This document shows, piece by piece, positions 14,792 to 24,765 of a stretch of DNA of 64,000 nucleotides. Both the position numbers and the translations under genes were made by a program. This stretch comes from Pseudomonadota bacterium. GTDB taxonomy: Bacteria; Pseudomonadota; Gammaproteobacteria; Legionellales; Legionellaceae. Numbering within the stretch: the stretch's first letter is position 1; every line of letters begins with the position of its first letter. The stretch spans positions 1 through 64,000 of the forward strand of contig JAGVJN010000025.1 of NCBI GenBank assembly GCA_020051095.1, read 5' to 3'. The notes below the pieces were generated by a model, which made no database searches, had not been told where the DNA came from, and saw only the letters and a program-made list of their open reading frames with translations.

Positions 14792-16036
14792 ATGTTTAAG
14801 CCTCTACCAATATTTCTTGGCCTTCGTTATACCCGGGCAAAAAAAAAGAACCATTTTGTTTCTTTTATTTCGTTAAGTTCCATGCTTGGCATTGCAATGG
14901 GTGTGTTGGTATTGATAACCGTTTTATCGGTCATGAATGGCTTTGATGAAGAAATTCACAAACGGTTTTTTGGCATGGCTCCGGAAGTAACGATTAACAG
15001 TCCCAAAGGAACAATCGCCGGTTGGCAGAAGTTATCGACGGATCTGACTAAAATGCCAGATGTTGTCGCTGTTGCACCTTTTGTTGGCGGGCAGGGCATG
15101 ATTACCTATAGTGGACAGGTTGTGCCTGTCGTCGTCACAGGAATTCAGCCGGACGCTGAGAATAAGGTTTCTAATCTTGAACAAAAAATGATTGCTGGCT
15201 CGTTAGCGAAATTACCCCATTTTGGCATGGTGATTGGACGTGGATTAGCCGATATGTTGGGGGTTAAAATTGGCGATAAAATCAGTTTAATGATTCCACA
15301 AGCCAGTGTGACACCGGCTGGCATGATTCCTCGATTCAAACGGTTTACCATCGAAGGGGTGTTTTCAGCTGGCTCAGGATTCAACTTCGATACGAAACTA
15401 GCCTTCATCAGTTTGCATGATGCCCAAGTTCTCTTCCAGACCGGGGAAGATGTGACAGGATTAAAATTAAAAATTAAAAAAATATACCAAGCCCCTGAAC
15501 TGGCACAAGAAATCGCCAATCAGTTAAGTGATGAATATTCTGTTGGTGATTGGACCCAACAGTTTGGCGCTTTTTTTGAGGCAATTAAACTTGAAAAAAC
15601 GATGATGTTTCTAATTTTACTTCTGATTATCGCTGTGGCGGCGTTTAATTTAGTTTCTTCGTTAGTGATGGTGGTTAATGATAAGCAATCTGAAATCGCT
15701 ATTTTAAGAACCATCGGTGCCACACCACGTCAAATATTATCTATCTTCATTGTTCAAGGGATGATGGTAGGCATTATAGGGACACTGATTGGCTTAGGGA
15801 GTGGGATTATTATTGCTTACAACACCACTGAAATCGTGAATTGGATACAGTCGCTGTTCAATGTGAAAGTGTTATCTTCCAGTATATATTTTGTCGATTA
15901 TTTGCCTTCAAAAATATTACTAAAGGATCTTATTCAAGTTACGATCGCGTCGCTGCTAATGAGCTTTCTAGCGACTATTTATCCTGCTTGGCGTGCTTCA
16001 AAAACAGTTATCGCGGAGGCCTTGCATTATGAGTAA
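14792..16036 (+). CDS. lolC: Lipoprotein-releasing ABC transporter permease (LolC/E family)
   Basis: 414 residues from the ATG at 14792 (an in-frame TTG at 14753 is less likely). The first membrane helix is near residues 21-45 ([21 protein letters not shown]), then a periplasmic MacB_PCD domain, then three helices at about 270-400 with the FtsX core ([20 protein letters not shown]). With LolD it extracts outer-membrane lipoproteins from the inner membrane and hands them to LolA. Only one permease gene is seen, so a homodimeric (LolF-type) complex is likely. The end overlaps lolD by 8 nt. Confidence 0.92.
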   Translation: MFKPLPIFLGLRYTRAKKKNHFVSFISLSSMLGIAMGVLVLITVLSVMNGFDEEIHKRFFGMAPEVTINSPKGTIAGWQKLSTDLTKMPDVVAVAPFVGGQGMITYSGQVVPVVVTGIQPDAENKVSNLEQKMIAGSLAKLPHFGMVIGRGLADMLGVKIGDKISLMIPQASVTPAGMIPRFKRFTIEGVFSAGSGFNFDTKLAFISLHDAQVLFQTGEDVTGLKLKIKKIYQAPELAQEIANQLSDEYSVGDWTQQFGAFFEAIKLEKTMMFLILLLIIAVAAFNLVSSLVMVVNDKQSEIAILRTIGATPRQILSIFIVQGMMVGIIGTLIGLGSGIIIAYNTTEIVNWIQSLFNVKVLSSSIYFVDYLPSKILLKDLIQVTIASLLMSFLATIYPAWRASKTVIAEALHYE

Positions 16037-16715
16037 TACGATTTTGACTTGCACGGGGTTAGAAAAGAGCTATCACGATGGCCGTTATGAAGTCTCTGTG
16101 CTTCGAGGAATCGATTTAACGATTTCAAAAGGGGAACGAATTGCTATCGTTGGCCCTTCGGGGTCTGGAAAATCAACCCTTCTTCATTTATTAGGCGGAT
16201 TAGATAATCCCACAGGTGGCGAGATTGCCATTTTCGGAAAAAAATGGCAAGCGTTGTCTGAAAAAAAGCGCTGCCAACAGCGTAACCGTCATTTAGGATT
16301 TATTTATCAGTTCCACCACTTGTTGCCGGAGCTCAGTGCTTTGGATAACATTGCCATTCCCCAGGTTATTGCCGGAAAAAGTGTGAAAGATAGTCAGCAA
16401 CTCGCTAACCAAATTTTAACCGAGGTTGGACTTTCCCATCGCATTGATCATAAGCCAAGCCAACTATCGGGTGGTGAAAGACAGCGTGTGGCTATCGCGA
16501 GAGCATTAATCAATCAACCGGCTTGTGTATTAGCCGATGAACCGACGGGAAATTTAGATCACGCTACCGCAACCAAAGTATTTGACAAACTATTGGCATT
16601 AAACGAAACCCATAATACAGCGTTGGTAATTGTTACCCATGATAAATCGTTGGCCCAAAAAATGGACCGAGTTTTAACACTTGTTGATGGTATCATAAAA
16701 GAGTACAATGATTAG
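16029..16715 (+). CDS. lolD: Lipoprotein-releasing ABC transporter ATPase LolD
   Basis: 228 residues from the ATG at 16029, which has GGAGG upstream and lies inside the end of lolC. Walker [10 protein letters not shown] (42-50), signature [15 protein letters not shown], Walker [13 protein letters not shown] and switch His (VIVTHD) are all present. It powers lipoprotein release by the LolC/E permease on the cytoplasmic face of the inner membrane. Confidence 0.96.
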   Translation: MSNTILTCTGLEKSYHDGRYEVSVLRGIDLTISKGERIAIVGPSGSGKSTLLHLLGGLDNPTGGEIAIFGKKWQALSEKKRCQQRNRHLGFIYQFHHLLPELSALDNIAIPQVIAGKSVKDSQQLANQILTEVGLSHRIDHKPSQLSGGERQRVAIARALINQPACVLADEPTGNLDHATATKVFDKLLALNETHNTALVIVTHDKSLAQKMDRVLTLVDGIIKEYND

Positions 16716-16831
16716 ACTGAATGAGTACCTTTTTCGAAGCAGATAGTTTAAATACATGGATCATTCGAATTGGGTGTCCCATTCGCTAAAAAATGGATAC
16801 AACACGATTGTTTTACCATAAGGAACGCATT

Positions 16832-17143
16832 ATGCCAAACGAACTTAACAATGGCAAAACACCTGAACAACAACAAGATGAGATGACTAGCCAACCATCC
16901 CCTGTCGTCTCAACAAAATCAGTTTTTGCACAAAGCCCTGAATTTAAAAGGCTCAAAAAAGCCACATCAATCCATGAAGAACATATAAAAAATGAGTATG
17001 AGAAAGAGTGCCAATTCAATAGATCTCTTCGAGTTAACCCGCCAAGTCAAGAGGGTGATGAATCCGTGCGGCTACAAAATTTCCCTAATCTAATACCTGA
17101 TATCGAAGAACAGCCGGAAAATCTCACCGGGGCTCTACCCTAA
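16832..17143 (+). CDS. Small hydrophilic protein of unknown function
   Basis: 103 residues from the ATG at 16832 with AAGGA upstream; the longer frame from 16793 lacks a ribosome-binding site. The product is charged and Gln/Pro-rich (TPEQQQDEMTSQPSP), without signal peptide or membrane segment, and probably disordered. I recognise no family. Such proteins in Legionella are sometimes secretion substrates, but no evidence here shows that. Confidence 0.6.
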   Translation: MPNELNNGKTPEQQQDEMTSQPSPVVSTKSVFAQSPEFKRLKKATSIHEEHIKNEYEKECQFNRSLRVNPPSQEGDESVRLQNFPNLIPDIEEQPENLTGALP

Positions 17144-17196
17144 GACTTTGGATAAAATAGTTTCGCTGATGTTGACATCAATCAAAGCGATAATTT

Positions 17197-17232
17197 GCAC
17201 CCCGTATTCGGCACAGCCAAAATACGGGATGC
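17197..17232. terminator. Inverted repeat between convergent genes
   Basis: GCAcCCCGTATT (17197-17208) and AATACGGGaTGC (17221-17232) form a 12-pair stem with one mismatch and a 12-nt loop, between the ends of the small protein gene and asnS. Neither side has a good U-run, so it may be a weak bidirectional terminator or only an mRNA 3' stabiliser. Confidence 0.4.
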
Positions 17233-17268
17233 ATTTCTATCAACTAGTTATATGCAATATGTCGCGTT

Positions 17269-18672
17269 CTAATAGCCTGCATGGCCTGGTGTTCTTGGGA
17301 ATGGGATCACATCCCTGACATTACCTAGTCCTGTGACATAGCTAATTAGGCGTTCAAACCCCAGACCAAAACCCGCATGCGGAACCGTGCCATAGCGTCT
17401 CAAGTCTGCATACCAGCCATATTGCTCTTCACTTAATTGGTGCTCGGCCATCCGTTTTGTAAGAACGTCAAGTCGCTCTTCACGTTGAGAGCCACCGATG
17501 ATTTCACCAATACCAGGCGCGAGCACATCCATTGCTGCAACGGTTTTGTCGTCATCATTTAAACGCATGTAAAAACCTTTGATGTCTTTGGGATAGTCGG
17601 TGATGATGACGGGCTTTTTGCAGTATTGTTCAGCGAGATAGCGCTCATGCTCGGATTGTAAATCTAATCCCCAATGTACCTCGAACTCGAATTTTTCTTT
17701 GGATTTTTTCAACACATCGATCGCATCCGTATATGTCATTCTGGCGAAGTCAGAATTAATAATATGCTCTAATCGCTCTATGCAACCTGGGGCGATATGT
17801 TGGTTAAAGAATTGCATGTCGTCATTTCGCTTTTCTAAGACTTGTGTGAGTAAAAACTTCAGCATATCTTGGCTAAGTTGGCACATGTCATTTAAGTCTG
17901 CAAAAGCAACTTCGGGTTCGATCATCCAAAATTCAGCTAAGTGTCGGGATGTATTGGAATTTTCTGCTCTGAACGTGGGCCCGAAGGTATATACTTTAGA
18001 CATTGCCGAGCAATAGGTTTCAACATTGAGCTGGCCGGATACCGTTAGAAAGGTTTCTCGGCCAAAGAAGTCTTGTTTGAAATCAATGTTACCTTGTTCG
18101 TTTTTGGGCAAACTCATTAAGTCTAAGGTGCTCACTCGAAACAACTCACCCGCCCCTTCACAATCACTGGCAGTGATAATGGGGGTATGGATCCAATAAA
18201 ACCCTTGTTGATCAAAAAATTGATGAATTGCTTGTGCAAGACAATGGCGCACACGGGTTACTGCGGAGATGGTATTGGTTCGAGGACGTAAGTGGGCGAC
18301 TTCACGTAAATATTCGAGTGTATGGCGTTTTGGTGAAATCGGATAAGTATCGGGATTTTCAACCCAACCAACGACTTCAACTTGGGATGCTTGTACTTCA
18401 TACGATTGTTCTTTTCCCGCTGATTCGACCAATTTTCCTTGGGCTCGGATAGAGCATCCACTGGTAATTTTCAAAATATCTGATTCGTAGTTTTCGATGG
18501 CCTGATCAACAACGAGCTGAATTGGGGAAAAGCATGAGCCATCATGCAAATGAATAAATGAAATACCCGCCTTAGAATCACGGCGAGTCTTAACCCAGCC
18601 TTGCAAAATTACATTACTACCGAGTGCAACTTCTCCAGATAGACATTGGCTAATTCGATAAATCTCTGTCAT
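17269..18672 (-). CDS. asnS: Asparaginyl-tRNA synthetase
   Basis: 467 residues, standard length. N-terminal OB-fold anticodon-binding domain ([20 protein letters not shown], about 20-110), then class II catalytic core with motif 2 [22 protein letters not shown] and motif 3 [15 protein letters not shown]. The Asn-specific FWMIEPE form and overall length distinguish it from AspRS. It charges tRNA-Asn in the cytosol; with AsnRS present, the GatCAB at 48-51 kb is more likely needed for Gln-tRNA. Confidence 0.97.
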   Translation of the reverse strand: MTEIYRISQCLSGEVALGSNVILQGWVKTRRDSKAGISFIHLHDGSCFSPIQLVVDQAIENYESDILKITSGCSIRAQGKLVESAGKEQSYEVQASQVEVVGWVENPDTYPISPKRHTLEYLREVAHLRPRTNTISAVTRVRHCLAQAIHQFFDQQGFYWIHTPIITASDCEGAGELFRVSTLDLMSLPKNEQGNIDFKQDFFGRETFLTVSGQLNVETYCSAMSKVYTFGPTFRAENSNTSRHLAEFWMIEPEVAFADLNDMCQLSQDMLKFLLTQVLEKRNDDMQFFNQHIAPGCIERLEHIINSDFARMTYTDAIDVLKKSKEKFEFEVHWGLDLQSEHERYLAEQYCKKPVIITDYPKDIKGFYMRLNDDDKTVAAMDVLAPGIGEIIGGSQREERLDVLTKRMAEHQLSEEQYGWYADLRRYGTVPHAGFGLGFERLISYVTGLGNVRDVIPFPRTPGHAGY

Positions 18673-18727
18673 TATAAAGCTCTTGGTTGCTAAAAGGTTT
18701 GGTGCACATAGTTTATCAGGAGAAGGG

Positions 18728-19285
18728 ATGTTTAGGGTAGTATTGAGTCTATTTTTTTTGGGGTTTAGTCTTAGTGGTATTGCAGCTGAAACTGAAAAGC
18801 GATTTTTTCGACCATTTACAGAAGGCGCAAATCAAGCCCCATTTAAAATCAAAGCAGTTTTACAAGGAAACTGTTTTAAACAGTCCAAATCGATGCGGCG
18901 CGAAGATGCATGGCAATGTCGAGCAAACAATCAGACATTCGATCCCTGTTTTAAAAAACCAGGCAGTGAAAAAACGTTGTATTGCCCTGAGTCACCTTGG
19001 AATGGTGATTCCACGGTGATTGAAGCAGATATCATTGTTGACAATCATTTATTTGATTTCATTAATATGGCTGAAAGCCTACCTTGGGTTTTGTTATTAG
19101 ATAATGGTGTTCGATGTATGCGGACCCAACATCAATCAGTCTTTGACCAACAACCGATTGAATATGTTTGCCAAGATGAATCTATTTTGTTTGGTCGGCT
19201 GCAGCGTTGCCGAAATCAGTGGAGCATGCTACGTTATGATGGTTCATCAACAGATACGGTGAACATTCAACAGGTTTGGTTTTAA
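18728..19285 (+). CDS. Secreted protein of unknown function with several Cys
   Basis: 185 residues from the ATG at 18728, preceded by AGGAGAAGGG. The signal peptide is [17 protein letters not shown]. The mature protein carries eight Cys (GNCFK, WQCRA, DPCFK, LYCPE and others), so disulfides in the periplasm are likely. I recognise no family. It diverges from asnS and is followed by an unrelated small membrane protein gene. Confidence 0.7.
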   Translation: MFRVVLSLFFLGFSLSGIAAETEKRFFRPFTEGANQAPFKIKAVLQGNCFKQSKSMRREDAWQCRANNQTFDPCFKKPGSEKTLYCPESPWNGDSTVIEADIIVDNHLFDFINMAESLPWVLLLDNGVRCMRTQHQSVFDQQPIEYVCQDESILFGRLQRCRNQWSMLRYDGSSTDTVNIQQVWF

Positions 19286-19421
19286 TGAGGGACATTCCTG
19301 AGTGTTATAAGAAGGGATAAACGCTTAATTTGCTGAAAAGAAATACTTTTTATCGCTTTTCATTTGCTTTTTTACCATTTTCCAGCTTAAATTATTATAT
19401 AAACAGGCTAAGGAGACAGTC

Positions 19422-19853
19422 ATGCTCATGTCATATTTACATAGTTTTATGATTGCAAAGATTTTAGGTATATGGATGATTATCATGGCGCTTGCTTTAA
19501 TTGGGAAGCGTGAATATTTCCGCCGTGTGATTAAAGGTATTGGCGAGGAAAAAGTAGCTGATTTTGCCTATGCATCCATGCTGATCTTTTTAGGGTTAGT
19601 GTTAGTGTGTTTCCATAATTATTGGGTCATGAACCAACTCCTATTAGTAACCGTTGCGTGCTGGTTGATTTTAATAAAGGGTCTTATATGGTTAACATTT
19701 CCAGAGTGGATGTTTCGCACATCAGCAAAATTAGTGGATAGCCCCTGGTATTGGGTAATGTCAATCATAACCTTAGCATATGGTATTGTTTTACTATCCT
19801 ACTCAAGACATTTCTTAACTTTTTATGAGTTCCCTCAACAGATAGCTCAATAA
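19422..19853 (+). CDS. Small integral membrane protein
   Basis: 143 residues with four hydrophobic helices (about 10-27, 48-65, 72-92, 108-127). GGAGACAGTC precedes the ATG. A KREYFRRVIKGIGEEK loop lies between helices 1 and 2 on the likely cytoplasmic side. I recognise no named family; function unknown. Convergent with maiA. Confidence 0.72.
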   Translation: MLMSYLHSFMIAKILGIWMIIMALALIGKREYFRRVIKGIGEEKVADFAYASMLIFLGLVLVCFHNYWVMNQLLLVTVACWLILIKGLIWLTFPEWMFRTSAKLVDSPWYWVMSIITLAYGIVLLSYSRHFLTFYEFPQQIAQ

Positions 19854-19911
19854 GAAATACCCACGAAGATAAGCCATCTTTATGATGGCCTATTCCTACT
19901 AAATGGGCCAA

Positions 19912-20538
19912 TTAGGGCTTCGTTGTTTCGAAATAAGGTAAAGTCATACAAGCCTCATAGATTGTTTCAATTCTTGGGTAGTTATTGAGCGGGAATTGAA
20001 ATCGTTTTGCGTTGTAGACTTGGGGAACTAAGCAAATATCAGCAATACTAATATTCTTTCCAATGCAAACTAGTTCATTTGCTTGATGAGTTTCGAGCTT
20101 CTTTTCAATGGCATCAAACCCCAATGTTAACCAATGATGGTACCACTGCTGAACGTCATCCTCTTGCGCAGAAAAGTGAGATTTTAAGTAATTAAGTACT
20201 CTTAAATTATTGAGTGGATGCATATCGCAAGCGATTGTTAATGCAATGCTGTAGGCCAGACTTCGATCGAAAGCATTATCTGGAAAAACACTTGGGGTCG
20301 GGTACTTTTGCTCCAGATAATCAATAATTGCCAACGACTGATTAATACAATATTCCTCATCGATGAGTGTTGGTACTAATCCTTGGGGGTTTAGTTGTCG
20401 GTAAGCGGTCTGATGTTGTTGGCCGCCATCGTTTACTAGGTGAATTTCGTTTAACTTGACATCGATTCCTTTGAAGGCTAATGTAATCCGTGCCCGATAG
20501 CTGGCACTTGATCGAAAGTAATCATAAAGTTGCATCAT
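19912..20538 (-). CDS. maiA: Maleylacetoacetate isomerase
   Basis: 208-residue zeta-class glutathione transferase. The active-site motif RSSASYRARITLAF (Ser at about 10-12) and NPQGLVPTLIDEE are diagnostic. It uses glutathione to convert maleylacetoacetate to fumarylacetoacetate in tyrosine breakdown. It starts within the end of the fumarylacetoacetase gene (17-bp overlap), in the leftward order hpd-fah-maiA. Confidence 0.94.
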   Translation of the reverse strand: MMQLYDYFRSSASYRARITLAFKGIDVKLNEIHLVNDGGQQHQTAYRQLNPQGLVPTLIDEEYCINQSLAIIDYLEQKYPTPSVFPDNAFDRSLAYSIALTIACDMHPLNNLRVLNYLKSHFSAQEDDVQQWYHHWLTLGFDAIEKKLETHQANELVCIGKNISIADICLVPQVYNAKRFQFPLNNYPRIETIYEACMTLPYFETTKP

Positions 20539-21517
20539 ATCGGACTACCTGTTGGTCAATCGCACCAAAAATGGATTGTTTTTTATCGTCAAACATCTCA
20601 ATGCGAATTCGGTCCCCAAACTGCATAAAAGGTGTTTTTGCTTCACCGTTTTCAATGATCTCAAGCATTCTTCTTTCAGCGATACAAGAAGATCCTTTAC
20701 TCCTATCTGTGTTGGAAACAGTGCCTGAACCAATAATCGTTCCTGCACCTAGATGACGAGTTTTGCATGCATGTGCAATCAGTTGTGCAAATGAAAATGT
20801 CATGTCAACACCCGCATTAGGTTGGCCAAATAGCGTATTGTTTAAGTAGCTCATTAATGGGTAATGCACTTTGCCATCCTGCCACGCTTTACCCAACTCA
20901 TCAGGCGTTATTGCAACAGGGGAAAAGCTACTGGCTGGTTTTGAGAGAAAAAAGCCAAAGCCTTTATTCAACTCAGCAGGAATTAGCCCTCGCAGTGAAA
21001 CATCATTGACTAACATGATAAGACGAACATGTTGTAATGCTTTTTCCGTAGGTGTTCCCATGGGGACATCATCGGTTATAACGGCTATTTCACTTTCAAA
21101 ATCGATCCCATACGCCGTATCAATCACTTCAATATCGTCTCTTGGACCGATAAAGCTATCGGACCCACCTTGATACATTAACGGGTCGGTCCAAAAATTA
21201 TCAGGCATGGTTGCCCCTCTTGCTTTTCGGACTAGCTCAACATGATTGACATAGGCACTTCCATCTGCCCACTGGTAGGCGCGTGGTAAAGGCGAGTGCA
21301 CATCTTTTGGGTCGAAGGGAAAGCTATCTTTTAGCAAACCTAATTCGAGTTCGTTGGCAATTGCTAGGAGATCCGGATATATTTTAGGCCAGTTTTCAAG
21401 TGCATTCTGAAGATTGGGTGCGATCGCTGACACGATAACGGCATTCTCAAGTTGCTTATCAACGAGACAGAGTGTTCCATCTCGTGATGAGTCGTTTTTT
21501 AAACTTGCTAATTTCAT
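20522..21517 (-). CDS. Fumarylacetoacetase (FAH family)
   Basis: 331-residue bacterial-type fumarylacetoacetate hydrolase: YGIDFESEIAVITDDVPMG carries the metal-binding Asp/Glu set, followed by LVNDVSLRGL and LGAGTIIGSGTVSN. It cuts fumarylacetoacetate into fumarate and acetoacetate, the last step of tyrosine catabolism. It lies 12 bp downstream of hpd and overlaps maiA, so the three form one operon. Confidence 0.93.
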   Translation of the reverse strand: MKLASLKNDSSRDGTLCLVDKQLENAVIVSAIAPNLQNALENWPKIYPDLLAIANELELGLLKDSFPFDPKDVHSPLPRAYQWADGSAYVNHVELVRKARGATMPDNFWTDPLMYQGGSDSFIGPRDDIEVIDTAYGIDFESEIAVITDDVPMGTPTEKALQHVRLIMLVNDVSLRGLIPAELNKGFGFFLSKPASSFSPVAITPDELGKAWQDGKVHYPLMSYLNNTLFGQPNAGVDMTFSFAQLIAHACKTRHLGAGTIIGSGTVSNTDRSKGSSCIAERRMLEIIENGEAKTPFMQFGDRIRIEMFDDKKQSIFGAIDQQVVRYDATL

Positions 21518-21529
21518 CGATTTATCCTA

Positions 21530-22576
21530 TTAGAGTTCTTGTAGAGTCCCTCGGCGAATTTGATCCCGTTCAATAGCTTCAAATAAGGCTTGAAAATTTC
21601 CTTCTCCAAATCCTTCATTTCCTTGACGTTCAATGATTTCAAAAAATACTGGGCCAAAAACATTTTCAGTAAATATTTGTAGGAGTAAACCGTGACGTTC
21701 GTCTTTTTCACCGTCAATTAAAATCTTTAATGCTTGTAGTGCGTCAACGGGCTTTTTATACCAAGGTAATCGGTCGGATATCATTTCATAATAAGTATCA
21801 GGGACATCTAAGAAATGACTACCATGCTCCACTAAATTTTGTACTGTGCTAACAATATTTTCGGTACTCAGTGCAATATGTTGAATGCCTTCACCGTTAT
21901 AATCGTGTAAAAACTCTTCAATTTGAGATTGATTATCTTTGGACTCATTTAAAGGAATTTTTATTTTTCCGCAGGGAGAACCCATTGCTTTTGAAACTAA
22001 TCCGGTTTGCTGTCCTTTAATATCAAAAAATCGAATTTGCTCAAAATTGAAAATGGATTGATAAAAATCAGCCCATTTTTCCATATTCCCTTGGTGGACA
22101 TTATGGGTAAGATGATCAATAGTTGTTAACCCAAAGCCAAATGGGGTATCTGTTTTGCCTTTTAACGACATCCAGTCGTTGGCAAAGGGTTGATGGTGAT
22201 CATCAACAAAGTAAATAACGCTGCCACCGATTGCTTTAATGGCGGGTAAATGATGATCATTATTTTTATTATCGATAAAGGCTTCAGCCCCATGATTGAT
22301 AGCATATGAAAAAGCCTTTTCAACATCCTTTACCCGAAATCCCATTGCACAGGCGCCTGCGCCATGCATTTTTGCATGCGAGGATGCTTGGCAATTATCA
22401 ATGTCATTAATTAAAAATTGAATATGACCTTGTCGATAGATTGAAACGGGTTGATGACTGTGTTCAGCCGTTTTTTGGAAGCCCATTTGTTGAAATTGGT
22501 TTTGGACAAAAGTGACATCAGGGCCTGAAAATTCTAAAAAGGCAAATCCATCAAGAAAACAAGGATTAAATTTCAT
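21530..22576 (-). CDS. hpd: 4-hydroxyphenylpyruvate dioxygenase (legiolysin-type)
   Basis: 348 residues from the ATG at 22576, which has AAGGAG 6 nt upstream; the frame extends further to 22639 without a signal. Two vicinal-oxygen-chelate halves are present. Iron ligands are visible as DHLTHNVHQGNM (His), GEGIQHIALST (His) and FFEIIERQGNEGFGEGNF (Glu). The enzyme makes homogentisate from 4-hydroxyphenylpyruvate. In Legionella the homologue (Lly, legiolysin) yields pyomelanin pigment via homogentisate. First gene of hpd-fah-maiA; homogentisate dioxygenase is not in the operon. Confidence 0.96.
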   Translation of the reverse strand: MKFNPCFLDGFAFLEFSGPDVTFVQNQFQQMGFQKTAEHSHQPVSIYRQGHIQFLINDIDNCQASSHAKMHGAGACAMGFRVKDVEKAFSYAINHGAEAFIDNKNNDHHLPAIKAIGGSVIYFVDDHHQPFANDWMSLKGKTDTPFGFGLTTIDHLTHNVHQGNMEKWADFYQSIFNFEQIRFFDIKGQQTGLVSKAMGSPCGKIKIPLNESKDNQSQIEEFLHDYNGEGIQHIALSTENIVSTVQNLVEHGSHFLDVPDTYYEMISDRLPWYKKPVDALQALKILIDGEKDERHGLLLQIFTENVFGPVFFEIIERQGNEGFGEGNFQALFEAIERDQIRRGTLQEL

Positions 22577-22785
22577 ATTGTACTCCTTACCATTGCATTT
22601 TAACGGGTTTCTAATGCTGATTGACCCGACACGTGGCATTTTTATTCAATTTTAATAACCACGCTGTCGTTTGTTAAATACAAAATCAACAAACACTAGA
22701 TCGATGCGAGAGTCTAGACGCTTTTCGTTTAGGCATTTACCAGTCAGATGAATCATTCATCGGTCAATGCCTAAACTGTATTGAG

Positions 22786-23883
22786 CTATTTTTGTTTTGC
22801 GGCAGCTATTTTTTCACGTGCATATTGATCAGCAATCTCATTGACTGGCTTTTCTTTTCGCTCGCTGCGTTCGAAAAACTCCAATAAAGACGTTTTAATA
22901 TTATTGACACGTTGTTCAACATGGCTTACTTCACGTTCATTATTATAGTGGCTATAGGCATATATTAACCCACCCGCATTAATGACGTAGTCCACAGCAA
23001 ATAGAATTCCTCGCTCAAACAACGATTGACCATGATAGGAGTGAGCTAGCTGATTATTGGCAGCACCAGCAATAATGCCCGTGTTTAGCTCAGGAATAGT
23101 CTTGTCATTTAACCCCGCTCCTAACGCGCAAGGCGAAAAGACATCACAAGCGACTTGATGAATGCTATGGGTGTCAACCACCGTTGCTCCGAATTCTTTT
23201 TGTGCCTGCATTAACCTTGATTCCTTAATATCGGATACAGTTAATTTCGCACCTCGTTCATGGAGAAATTTAGCCAATTGGTAGCCGACATGTCCTAGGC
23301 CTTGAATGGCAATATGCAACCCTGATAGATTAGTTTGTCCTAACTTAAACTCAACAGCTGCTTCTATCCCTCTAAGAACACCAAGAGCGGTGTAAGGGGA
23401 AGGGTCGCCATTATGTTCTGATAAACTGGCCACATAGCGTGTATGCTTGCCGATTGTGTCCATATCAGCAAGCTCAGTACCGCTATCGAGCGCAGTAATA
23501 TAACGACCATTTAATGATTCAATGAATTGACCAAATTCGTTAAAGTATGCTTCGCGATCAAAGGCATGAGGGGGTTTTATGATAACTGACTTTCCGCCGC
23601 CTAAAGGTAAATTAACGCAAGCGGCTTTATAACTCATACCTCTCGCTAACCGCATTGCATCATAAATCGCTGCATTTGAATTAGGGTATTCGATGAAACG
23701 ACATCCGCCTAGCGCTGGTCCAAGGGTGGTATCATGAATAGCGATAATCGCCATCATGCCGGTTTTAGTATCAGTTTTTAAGTGAATGTCCCCAAAATCA
23801 TGAGAAAGGGCATAGTCCATGATGTCAATTTGGGTTGAATTGTCAGAGTGATTTGTTTGGGAGAGATGCTGGCTAGCCATCAT
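22786..23883 (-). CDS. ldh: Leucine/valine/phenylalanine dehydrogenase
   Basis: 365 residues from the ATGATG at 23883; GGAG lies 9 nt before. Catalytic region LPLGGGKSVI (Lys), SGTELADMDTI, and the NAD-binding GLGHVG loop identify the Glu/Leu/Phe/Val dehydrogenase family, leucine type. It oxidatively deaminates branched-chain amino acids to 2-keto acids in the cytosol. Together with the isovaleryl-CoA dehydrogenase at 34.8 kb it points to leucine use as carbon and energy source. Monocistronic, in the same direction as the tyrosine operon. Confidence 0.94.
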   Translation of the reverse strand: MMASQHLSQTNHSDNSTQIDIMDYALSHDFGDIHLKTDTKTGMMAIIAIHDTTLGPALGGCRFIEYPNSNAAIYDAMRLARGMSYKAACVNLPLGGGKSVIIKPPHAFDREAYFNEFGQFIESLNGRYITALDSGTELADMDTIGKHTRYVASLSEHNGDPSPYTALGVLRGIEAAVEFKLGQTNLSGLHIAIQGLGHVGYQLAKFLHERGAKLTVSDIKESRLMQAQKEFGATVVDTHSIHQVACDVFSPCALGAGLNDKTIPELNTGIIAGAANNQLAHSYHGQSLFERGILFAVDYVINAGGLIYAYSHYNNEREVSHVEQRVNNIKTSLLEFFERSERKEKPVNEIADQYAREKIAAAKQK

Positions 23884-24057
23884 TTGGATTACTCCGGTTA
23901 TTTTTTCTTTCCCTGTTATAGTCCTTTTTGCAAATGAAATCAACGGTCATGTTAAGAATATCTTTACATGGGATAAAAAATAAACGCCTATAAATCCTCG
24001 CATTTTGATTGATCACGAGTATATAATCTAATGAATTCAAAATCATGGGATGGAAGA

Positions 24058-24765
24058 ATGAAAAAAGTTCTAGCGCTCCTAGCGATGGTCTTTGTTGGTC
24101 AACAGACCTTGGCTGGTGTTATTGAAAAGCCCGCTTTAGACAAAGTGTATTTAACCTTATCGGCAAAGCAATGGGTGAAAACAGAAACAGCGCTTTTGCA
24201 AGTGGTTGTCAGTGCAACTTTGAATGATGCTGACATGGTTAAAACGCGTGGCCAAATTATGACTCAGTTACAAACGATCGCAAAGGGTGAATGGAATATT
24301 ACTCAATTCGATCGTTCACAAGATAGCTCGGGATTAGAAAAATTGACCGTTCAAGCACAAGCGCGGATCGAACAAACACAACTGAACCAAGTCTATCAAC
24401 GTGCCAAATCAGTCAGTAAGCCAGGGCTTGCCTACCTCATTAGTCAGATTAATTTTGAGCCAGGGTTGGCTGATATCGAAAAAGGAAAAGTGAGTTTAAG
24501 ACAGAAACTTTATCAACAGGTAACAATTGAAATTGACCAATTAAACAAACAATTTCCGGATCAGCATTATTCTTTAAACCAGTTAATATTTACTGAACCA
24601 GGCCAAGTTCAACCATTCCCAATGGCGCAACGGGCGAGAGAAAATACAATGGTGTTAACGGCACTGGCAAAAGCGCCTAGTATTGCTGTTTCTAACAAAA
24701 TAACCATGCAAGCGCTCGTCGTTTTAGCGTCTAATCGTTCAGATTCTAGCGACAACAATAAATGA
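24058..24765 (+). CDS. Periplasmic protein of unknown function (SIMPL-like?)
   Basis: 235 residues from the ATG at 24058 (an upstream ATG at 24031 is possible). Signal peptide KKVLALLAMVFVGQQTLAG. The mature part alternates beta-like and helical segments, with a repeated valine-rich VVSATLND / MQALVVLAS pattern that vaguely resembles the SIMPL/YggE fold, but I would not assign it. It overlaps ugpQ by ATGA, so it belongs to a three-gene unit with ugpQ and ugpB. Confidence 0.65.
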   Translation: MKKVLALLAMVFVGQQTLAGVIEKPALDKVYLTLSAKQWVKTETALLQVVVSATLNDADMVKTRGQIMTQLQTIAKGEWNITQFDRSQDSSGLEKLTVQAQARIEQTQLNQVYQRAKSVSKPGLAYLISQINFEPGLADIEKGKVSLRQKLYQQVTIEIDQLNKQFPDQHYSLNQLIFTEPGQVQPFPMAQRARENTMVLTALAKAPSIAVSNKITMQALVVLASNRSDSSDNNK

